NCBI RefSeq assembly: GCF_019320115.1
Contig: NC_089584.1
Location: 60,403,633 to 60,467,632, forward strand
Length of the DNA stretch: 64,000 nt
From: Miscanthus floridulus
Taxonomy: Eukaryota; Streptophyta; Magnoliopsida; Poales; Poaceae
Direction of reading: 5' to 3'
In this document: piece by piece, positions 55,491-64,000 of the stretch
Position numbering within the stretch: position 1 is the stretch's first letter
How the letters are laid out: each line of letters opens with the position of its first letter
Translations under genes and position numbers: made by a program
Notes under the pieces: generated by a model
Seen by the model: the letters and a program-made list of their open reading frames with translations, nothing else
Database searches by the model: none
What the model was told of the DNA's origin: nothing

Positions 55491-55971
55491 AAATTGGCAA
55501 GATGATCGAATGGGTCCTCCGGCTTTCCTATCCTCTATGTTTGGGAAGCAGCTGCTGCTTTTTTACACATTTTCCTCTCTATGTTTGTTAAGTAGCCGTT
55601 GCTTTTTTTTTTGCCAAATCTCCCCTCTCCTCTCCTCTACTTTGTTTTGCCGATGATGAAATTGTCTAAGTCCATACATTATATGGAATATGAGCTGATG
55701 GTCAAGAACTTGTGAGGAACTTGGCATCATTAGCAACCGCCCCTACATTACCTTCTCCTCTCTTCTCTGTTATGATGCCTTGATGCTCCAAGTTCAAGAT
55801 CAGATGATGATTGACATGTTTCTGAGGCCTCTACTACTGCTACTACTCATTTTTTGATATATTATTGTTTTATAGGACTACTTTGGTTTATAGACCTTTT
55901 TGACTTCTTATACGTTTTTGCGTACCTAGAGCACACTTTCTTGCATCTATTAGAACAAAGTGCAAAATAAT

Positions 55972-58847
55972 GCCGTGGACACCAGATAGTACAGCCCAAT
56001 GCCTCGAGCATGATGAGCACCCAACCCTTGAGGAGCAAGCACTAGAGGACCAGCTTACTTAGGAGCAGTTTGATAACAAGGTAGAAAAGGATTTAGAAGT
56101 GATGCTTACTCAAGAGCAGTGTGACGAGGAGGAAGGCCCCAAAGGAGAGGCTACTGAAGGCGAAGAAGAAGAGGATGATGATGATGATGACTCAGAAGAG
56201 GGATATGAAAGTCCAAGGATCCTTTCCCACATGAAGCCAGAAGGAGGCCAACGGAGGAAGATTTGGACAAGGATTTTGACCCAAACGAGGAGGTAGGGAA
56301 AAAGCCTTAGCTTGTAAATTTTGCTAAAGCTTTGGCCGTGTTTCCTCTGCTAACACTTTGACCTATCATATATACAGGTCCCTCCTAAAACTTGGAAAAG
56401 ATGACATCGATGTCCATGACATCTCGCTGGACAAGACGGAGTAGAGGCAACAACCATAGAGACGGATCACGATGCCTCTACTCCACAACCTCAAGACACA
56501 ACCTACTCCACTACCAAGCCTAAGAGGAAACGAGGGGATAGAAAAGAAAATCTATATCCAGATAAGGCATGCTATGTGATAATGGAGGTCGGGCCAGCAG
56601 TGGAGATCCTTGAGCCAAAGGAATTAAGAGGACGATTCCGTAATGCGATCGGGGCCCTAGTAAGAGATAAATTGAACCCAGCAATCCCTAACTGAAAGAG
56701 GTACCAGAGAACAAAAAGAATGAACTATAGGATAGGCAGCTGAAGCTCAATTTTAGATTTCCAAAGGGTAAGCACAAACTGGTAAAAAATGCTTTCAGGA
56801 TGATGGAAGAGTCATTCTGACGTTGGAGGTCGAAGCTCAACATGAAGTATATCCAAAAGGGGTTAACTCCCTTCAATGAGTTCGACAAAATAACTCCTAG
56901 TCAATGGGAGGAGCTCGTGGCTCAGAAGACTTCACCGGAGGCATTGGAGCTCAGTGCCCGTAACACCGAGTTGGCAAAGAGGAACAAACACCACCATCAT
57001 TTAGGCCCCGGTGGCTACTATGCCAAGGAAGAGCAGTTTAGGAAGATGGACGAAGAGGCCGCAGCTGCTGGGAATATCGATGTGACGAATTTGAAGGTAC
57101 GCTCAAGGAATTGGATATATGCGAGGAGTATAGAATCATCCGGCGGTAATCTTAAGTTTGATAAGCCAAAGACCCAAGAGGCAGTATCAAAGATATTGAA
57201 ATATGCTGAAGACAAGGAGAAGGGCTAATTCAATCCTTCCAGAGAGAGGGACGAGCTTAGCCTTGGCTTGGGAAACAAGGAGCACACAGACCGCACCAGG
57301 GGGCTAGGGAAAAGGATGACCTGGAAGCAAGGATTCGAAGAGGATAGGCACATGTACAAGAAACATGGCAGAGACCGAGAGACTAGTCTTGAGCTCCAAG
57401 TGAAGGCTCTAGTTGCAAAGGCACTAAAGGAGCAAGGACTATCTTTGGAGCCACAGATATTAGTGACGCCGCTGGGAGAATTGACATTAGTTGGTAGCCC
57501 TCCAAAAGTTCCTAGCAGCCGAGGTTCCACTGCAGCCACAACCCCCGTCGATTGCATACGGGAACCAACTAGTTGCACCTTGGTGTTTCTCAGCGGTCGG
57601 CAGAACACTGTGATGGAGGTGGCAATGGGTGTGGCACATCCTCCTGGTGGCTTACACCACAATAATAAGATATCGTCGGACTACACTAGGGTCGAGGTGC
57701 ATACAGTGAAGCTCGAGTTCATGCAGTGGCAGATAGACTACGCAACTCCCGAGGGGCTGGTGTTACTCGGAGACGTTATGGGACAGTTCATCCTCTAGCA
57801 CAAATGGGACATTATATTGACTACTTCTTTGCCGCCTCCCCCTCTCCTAAATTTGGAGCAAGTTGTTGAGGTCGGGGAGATATTTTCACCATCTCATGAC
57901 CCCCACATTCCTGAGATGCCACATTCTTCCCCGCCTCCTAGCGAGCATGTGCCAGATGAGATGCCACAACCTTCTCTAGCTCGTACCGAGCAAGTGCATT
58001 ATGAGATACTACCGTCTTCTCAACAAGCACAGCCGATATATGAACAACGAGTGCCTCCTAAAGAAGGTGATGCACAAGAAGATGAGGACGTGCCTGAATG
58101 GGAACTTCGAAAGAAGCATCCAATCACCATAAGGACAGTTTATGTTCTGATCGAAGACGTCTCGTCGGTGTCCAAGTGGTTTTCCCATGACCAGTTCAAG
58201 CCTAAGAACCAAGTTAAAAAAGTCCCATCATGGGGTTCTGAGGAGGCCGTCACTAGCAAACTCCACCAAATTGCAAAGTAGTATCCAAATATTAATGCCA
58301 TCAAATGGTCAAAGGATTGCCCAAAAATATATGAAAGAGGCAAGCCCTTCCTACCAAACCGAGACATCCAACGCCTACCACTTGGAATGAGAAGGATCCA
58401 TGATTGGTACTTGCGGGTTCTCCCAACGAGCATAGATCTCATTTGGAAGTCCAGCCGGGAAAATTGTCTTTGACTTCAATGACATGCAAACATACTTTCA
58501 CCTGGGAGAAATGGAGATGAATCTAATTCGCACATGGTGCTTGTAAGTCCTTGTCCTCCCGATATTATATGAATGTAATCTTTGAATTTTGTTGTAACTA
58601 ACCCACGCCATGATTTGTAGAATGCAAGTGCACACTGTCAAACAAATGCCAAGTGTGAAAGCCGGGTATGTAGACCCTCAAGCTATAGCCCAAATAAATT
58701 TTAATTACCCTAAATGGTGGACACTGAATGCCAAAGAGCTAGCTACTGCAAAGACTCTTTGGGAGAGAGAGCTCATCCGTATGGCAAAACTAAGGGAAGA
58801 GTCCCTTAAGGTTACGGCATACATTGCCCTAGCTTTCAAAAATCTCC
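55972..58847 (+). pseudogene. CACTA-2 ORF1 (Transposase_24-like), copy A
   Basis: The first exon (55972-56292) starts MPWTPDSTAQCLEHDEHPTL and has a Glu/Asp run (EEEEDDDDDDSEEG). An intron with GTAGGG donor and TATACAG acceptor follows (56293-56377). Next comes the Transposase_24-like region: RGRFRNAIGALVRDKLNPAI, FRFPKGKHKLVKNAFRMM, KRNKHHHHLGPGGYYAKEEQ and GLGKRMTWKQGFEEDRHMYK. Then a linker and a segment beginning the Ulp1-like part (58617-58847, NFNYPKWWTLNAKELATAKT). Stops occur in frame (TAG at about 56060, TAA at 57226 and others). In En/Spm the ORF1 product binds the subterminal motifs, and here that role is only inferred. Confidence 0.8.
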
Positions 58848-61800
58848 AAGTGGCTCCTGCTATACTACTATCCTACTACTCCTCTACTACTCTCAACTGC
58901 ACTACAAAGTGGCTATGCTCGTGTACTACTCCTGCTATACTACTATTCTACTACTACTCAACTACTCTCTACTCTACTACTACTGTACTACTCTCTACTC
59001 TACTACTACTCTACTGCTATACTATTGTCCTACTACTGTCCTAGACTACTCTACTGAACTACTACTACTCTACTTGCTACTGCTAGCTACTCCTACTACT
59101 ACTAGCTGGCTGCTACTCTACTCTCTTCCCTAGCTACTTGCTGCTACTCTACTCACTTCCCTATACTACTAAGTGGCTGCTACTAAGTGGCTCACTTCTA
59201 CTACTCTATCTACAACTACTACTATATCTAAGTGGCTGCTGCTCTTAACTACTAGCTGCTACACTGCTGGCTGCTACTTCTATACTATTGTCCTACATGA
59301 TGATCGAATGGGTCCTCCGGCTTTCCTATCCTCTATGTTTGGGAAGCAGCTGCTGCTTTTTTACACATTTTCCTCTCTATGCTTGTTAAGTAGCTGTTGC
59401 TTTTTTTTGCCAAATCTCCCCTCTCCTCTCCTCTACTTTATTTTGCCGATGATGAAATTGTCTAAGTCCATACATTATATGGAATATGAGCTGATGGTCA
59501 AGAACTTGTGAGGAACTTGGCATCATTAGCAACCGCCCCTACATTACCTTCTCCTCTCTTCTCTGTTATGATGCCTTGATGCTCCAAGTTCAAGATCAGA
59601 TGATGATTGACATGTTTCTGAGGCCTCTACTACTGCTACTGCTCATTTTTTAATATATTATTGTTTTATAGGACTACTTTGGTTTATAGACCTTTTTGAC
59701 TTCTTATACGTTTTCGCGTACCTAGAGCACACTTTCTTGCATCTATTAGAACAAAGTGCAAAATAATGCCGTGGACACCAGACAGTATAGCCCAATGCCT
59801 CGAGCATGATGAGCACCCAACCCTTGAGGAGCAAGCACTAGAGGACCAGCTTACTCAGGAGCAGTTTGATAACAAGGTAGAAAAGGATTTAGAAGTGATG
59901 CTTACTCAGGAGCAGTGTGACGAGGAGGAAGGCCCCAAAGGAGAGGCTACTGAAGGCGAAGAAGAAGAGGATGATGATGATGATGATGACTAAGAAGAGG
60001 GATATGAAAGTCCAAGGATCCTTTCCCACGTGAAGCCAGAAGGAGGCCAACGGAGGAAGATTTGGACAAGGATTTTGACCCAAACGAGGAGGTAGGGAAA
60101 AAGCCTTAGCTTGTAAATTTTGCTAAAGCTTTGGCTGTGTTTCCTCTGCTAACACTTTGACCTATCATATATATAGGTCCCTCCTAAAACTTGGAAAAGA
60201 TGACATCGATGTCCATGACATCTCGCTGGACAAGACGGAGTAGAGGAAAGGAGAGTAGAGGCAACAACCATAGAGACGGATCACGATGCCTCTACTCCAC
60301 AACCTCAAGACACAACCTACTCCACTACCAAGCCTAAGAGGAAACGAGGGGATAGAAAAGAAAATCTATATCCAGATAAGGCATGCTATGTGATAATGGA
60401 GGTCGGGCCAGCAGTGGAGATCCTTGAGCCAAAGGAATTAAGAGGATGATTCCGTAATGCGATCGGGGCCCTAGTAAGAGATAAATTGAACCCAGCAATC
60501 CCTAACTGAAAGAGGTACCAGAGAACAAAAAGAATGAACTATAGGATAGGCAGCTGAAGCTCAATTTTAGATTTCCAAAGGGTAAGCACAAACTGGTAAA
60601 AAATGCTTTCAGGATGATGAGAGAGTCATTCCAACGTTGGAGGTCGGAGCTCAACATGAAGTATATCCAAAAGGGGTTAACTCCCTTCAACGAGTTCGAC
60701 AAAATAACTCCTAGTCAATGGGAGGAGCTCGTGGCTCAGAAGACTTCACCGGAGGCATTGGAGCTCAGTGCCCGTAACACCGAGTTTGCAAAGAGGAACA
60801 AACACCACCATCATTTAGGCCCCGGTGGCTACTATGCCAAGGAAGAGCAGTTTAGGAAGATGGACGAAGAGGCCGCATCTGCTAGGAATATCGATGTGAT
60901 GAATTTAAAGGTACGCTCATGGAATTGAATATATGCGAGGAGTATAGAATCATCTGGCGGTAATCTTAAGTTTGATAAGCCAGAGACCCAAGAGGCAGTA
61001 TCAAGGATATTGAAATATGCTGAAGACAAGGAGAAGGGCTCATTCAATCCTTCCAGAGAGAGGGACGAGCTTAGCCTTGGCTTGGGAAACAAGGAGCACA
61101 CAGACCGCACCAGGAGGCTAGGGAAAAGGATGACCTGGAAGCAAGGATTCGAAAAGGATAGGCACATGTACAAGAAACATGGCAGAGACCGAGAGACTAG
61201 TCTTGAGCTCCAAGTGAAGGCTCTAGTTGCAAAGGCGCTGGAGGAGCAAGGACTGTCTATGGAGCCACGGATATTAGTGACGCCGCTGGGAGAATTGGCA
61301 TTAGTTGGCAGCCCTCCAAAAGTTCCTAGCAGCCGAGGTTCCACTGCAGCCACAACCCCTGTCGATCGCATACGGGAACCAACTAGTTGCACCTTGGTGT
61401 TTCTCAGCGGTCGGTAGAACACTGTGATGGAGGTGGCAATGGGTGTGGCACATCCTCCCGGTGGCTTACACCACAATAATAAGATATCGTCGGACTACAC
61501 TAGGGTCGAGGTGCATACAGTGAAGCTCGAGTTCATGCAGTGGCAGATAGACTACGCAACTCCCGAGGGGCTGGTGTTACTCGAAGACGTTATGGGGCAG
61601 TTCATCCTCTAGCACAAATGGGACATTATATTGACTACTTCTTTGCCGCCTCCCCCTCTCCCAAATTTGGAGCGAGTTGTTGAGGTCGGGGAGATATTTT
61701 CACCATCTCATGACCCCCACATTCCTGAGATGCCACATTCTTCCCCGCCTCCTAGCGAGCATGTGCCTGATGAGATGCCACAACCTTCTCTAGCTCATAC

Positions 61801-62662
61801 CGAGCAAGTGCTTTATGAGATACCACCGTCTTCTCAACAAGCACAGCCGATATATGAACAACGAGTGCCTCCTAAAGAAGGTGATGCACAAGAAGATGAG
61901 GACGTGCCTGAATGGGAACTTTGAAAGAAGCATCCAATCACCATAAGGCCAGTTTATGTTCTGATCAAAGACGTCTCGTCGGTGTCCAAGTGGTTTTCCC
62001 ATGACCAGTTCAAGCCTGAGAACCAAGTTAAAAAAAGTCCCATCACGGGGTTCTGAGGAGGCCGTCACTAGCAAACTCCACCAAATTGCAAAGCAGTATC
62101 CAAATATTAATGCCATCAAATGGTCAAAGGATTGCCCAAAAATATATGAAAGAGGCAAGCCCTTCCTACCAAACCGAGACATCCAACGCTTACCACTTGG
62201 AATGAGAAGGTTCCATGATTGGTACTTGCGTGTTCTCCCAACGAGCATAGATCTCATTTGGAAGTCCGGCCGAGAAAATTGTCTTTGACTTCAATGACAT
62301 GCAAACATACTTTCACCTAGGAGAAATGGAGATGAATCTAATTCGCACGTGGTGCTTGTAAGTCCTTGTCCTCCCGATATTATATGAATGTAATCTTTGA
62401 ATTTTGTTGTAACTAACCCACGCCGTGATTTGTAGAATGCAAGTGCACATTGTCAAACAAATGCCAAGTGTGAAAGCCGGGTATGTAGACCCTCAAGCTA
62501 TAGCCCAAATAAATTTTAATTACCCTAAACGGTGGACACTGAATGCCAAAGAGCTAGCTGCTGCAAAGACTCTTTGGGAGAGAGAGCTCATCCATACGGC
62601 GAAACTAAGGGAAGAGTCCCTTAAGGTTGCGGCATACATTGCCCTGGCTTTAAAAAATCTCC
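58848..62662 (+). repeat. Tandem duplication in CACTA-2, unit B
   Basis: 3815 bp, matching unit A from AAGTGGCTCCTGC to AAAAAATCTCC with few differences. Past 62662 the sequence (AACAACACTC) has no match in unit A, and this marks the original continuation of the gene. Junction bases share AA, so the duplication had 2 bp of microhomology at most. Confidence 0.92.
59766..62662 (+). pseudogene. CACTA-2 ORF1 (Transposase_24-like), copy B
   Basis: Same exon order as copy A, with the acidic exon from 59766 (MPWTPDSIAQCLEHDEHPTL). Inactivating changes differ between the copies. The TAG of copy A at about 56060 is CAG here, the acidic exon ends at a TAA here (59991-59993) where copy A reads on, and the TAA of copy A at 57226 is absent here (KGSFNPSRERDEL is open from 61010). 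Other stops include a TGA at about 60446 and a TAG at 61417. The final exon (62435-62662) runs directly into the unduplicated Ulp1-like remainder. Confidence 0.8.
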
Positions 62663-63526
62663 AACAACACTCTACTATATGGCTACCATACAACTTCGAG
62701 TAAGTTCAACTCTATACTTAAAGCTTTGTTCGATATATTTTATTCGATGCAAAAGAGCTTATCTAGTTCTATGATTAAATCCATGCAGCAACCACTGGAT
62801 TTGTATAGCTGTCGATGTCGGGAGGAGCATGGCATGGGTCTTTGATTCATTACATAGGGACACGGTGACATACAAAGACTTCATATCGATTCTTAAGACG
62901 TATATATATCGACAATCCTCATTAGCTTATATGTTTCTATACATACTTGTAACGTTCACTTTTGGATACTAACAAGTTATATTTGCTAAAATAATTCGAA
63001 CATGGCATTTAGTTTCTATGTCACTAATCATCATGGAAGGCATGATCCAGTAAGGAAGGAAAAGATGGCTATAAAAATACTATGTGTGGTAAGTGTAACT
63101 TACTTCTTCAGTACTCCGTTACATGGCTATCAAAAGCATTACTTAACATTTTCATATGCAAAACACACAGTGCCCCAAGCAGAAGCCTGGGAGTGTACAT
63201 TATGAATACTATGTTCTATGATGAGTAACACCAGTGCCTACAGGAGACACCCCTTAAGGGTAAGTTTGAACCTCTTCACCCATAGTATAAAAACTTCGTA
63301 CATGGTATGAAATACTAAACCGAAACTTATTCTCTTGTAGTGGAGAGAAGAGAAAGGAATGAAAAGAGACCCATAACTCTTAGAGGTCGTCGACGACCTT
63401 TGCAACTTCATATTGGACCAGATTGTACACGTCAGAGGCGCCTACCATGACCGAGAGTTTGAGTTAGGTACAAATCCTCAGTACCAACACCTTCGTGAGA
63501 CTGAAAGGCTAGCTCTAGGACGTTGA
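62663..63526 (+). pseudogene. Ulp1/C48 peptidase-like end of ORF1, decayed
   Basis: Small exons in several frames: SMAWVFDSLHRDTVTYKDF (about 62820-62890), KQKPGSVHYEYYV (about 63175-63215) and VVDDLCNFILDQIVHVRGAYHDRE (about 63385-63460), ending RETERLALGR before a TGA at 63526. Plant CACTA elements often carry such a Ulp1-type cysteine peptidase-like domain. In the block that should carry the catalytic Cys, the family's Cys-Gly is Tyr-Glu here, so it would be inactive even if expressed. Introns separate the blocks (for example AG acceptors before 63165 and 63340). Confidence 0.65.
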
Positions 63527-63630
63527 TAACAATGTGTATGGAATTTATATATTTAATGATAAATTGTATATATTCTTGTGAATTGGACTTGTAATTGTAG
63601 TTTATAGAATACTCTTCTGCTTGTAGTCGC

Positions 63631-63791
63631 GGTCGCGGGGCGTTCGGCAACGCGAACGCGGTTCGGAACGTTGGTCGCGGGGCGTTTGGCAACGCGAACG
63701 CGGTTCAGAACGTTGGTCGCGGGGCGTTCGGCAACCGCCCTCGGCAACGCGAACGCGGTTCGGAACGTTGGTCGCGGGACGTTCGGCAACG
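63631..63791. repeat. CpG-rich 42-bp minisatellite
   Basis: Three and a half units of GGTCGCGGGGCGTTCGGCAA plus CGCGAACGCGGTTCGGAACG at 63631, 63673, 63715 and 63770. The third unit has a 13-bp insertion (CCGCCCTCGGCAA). It lies after the last coding block and just before the 3' subterminal repeats. Confidence 0.93.
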
Positions 63792-63830
63792 AGATTTTGA
63801 ATTATAAATTTGAATCTTTTTTTGCGGGAA

Positions 63831-64000
63831 GAACCACCCCTATAAATACCTGTTTGTAGGGGCGGTTGGTACTACAGTCGCCCCTACAGATGAATTTGTA
63901 GGGGCAGCTGGTACTACAGTCGCCCCTACAGATCGATTTGTAAGGGCGGCTGGTAATACGAGCCGTCCCTACAAATAGTTATGAGCCACCCCTAAAAATC
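63831..64000 (+). repeat. CACTA-2 3' subterminal repeats, terminus beyond window
   Basis: Four palindromic units of TTTGTAGGGGCGG..TACTACAGTCGCCCCTACAGAT type run to the window end, matching in motif the 5' end at 45424-45720. The final CACTA terminus (TAGTG) is not reached. Confidence 0.87.

Noticed and set aside
63432..63859. Frames of 62-86 codons with RPTFRTAFALPNAP-type repeats
   Set aside because: Produced by the 42-bp CpG minisatellite on both strands.

Overview
The window looks like repeat-rich nuclear DNA from a grass, probably a panicoid or Andropogoneae species such as a sorghum or sugarcane relative. The evidence is the set of families present: Sirevirus-type Ty1/copia LTRs, a chromovirus-type Ty3 element, CACTA transposons carrying GTAGGGGCGGCT subterminal motifs, Stowaway and Tourist-like MITEs, a short SINE, and very GC-rich single-exon reading frames. 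I see no bacterial-type operons, no rRNA or free tRNA genes and no CRISPR. About 85 percent of the window is transposon-derived.

Positions 1-21956 are a CACTA element (called CACTA-1) lying on the minus strand and cut into pieces by later insertions. A complete but decayed Sirevirus (476-12511) is inserted in its second gene and itself carries a solo LTR (5427-6932). A Ty3 LTR with its primer-binding site (13027-14571) and a second Sirevirus solo LTR with perfect AATGG target duplications (17222-19130) interrupt it further. Its 5' end is the CACTA terminus at 21956. Positions 21957-23212 are unassigned DNA plus a MITE. Positions 23213-30167 are a Ty3/gypsy chromovirus on the minus strand with GGATA target duplications; its two LTRs are both 392 bp once nested insertions are removed (a Tourist-like MITE in one, a hAT-like element and a Stowaway in the other). 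A probable further Ty3 solo LTR follows (30188-31560).

Positions 31561-45423 are the gene-bearing part. They hold three members of one family of small GC-rich, TPR-like proteins of unknown function, all on the minus strand: gene 1 (35820-36612, with a 1-base frameshift at a homopolymer), gene 2 (39769-40611) and gene 3 (43605-44432). Genes 2 and 3 lie in a tandem duplication that includes about 1.5 kb of downstream sequence. Stowaways, three copies of a 121-131 bp MITE with 3-bp target duplications, and a SINE fill the gaps. A broken BAHD acyltransferase fragment (45010-45423) ends exactly where the next transposon starts.

Positions 45424-64000 are a second, much longer CACTA element (CACTA-2) on the plus strand whose 3' terminus lies just beyond the window. 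It has a decayed TNP2-type transposase gene (46456-49965), an AT-rich spacer with a long hairpin, a second promoter, and a second gene (ORF1, Transposase_24-like, followed by a Ulp1/C48 peptidase-like end). That second gene has been tandemly duplicated (54423-58847 and 58848-62662). Only the first copy carries a roughly 620-bp CTA/CTG trinucleotide expansion. No transposon gene here looks intact. The main points of interest are the CACTA architecture (promoters embedded in subterminal repeats, the internal duplication, a CpG minisatellite), the tandem TPR-like gene family and the clear nesting order. I did not find a convincing new multi-gene biological system.
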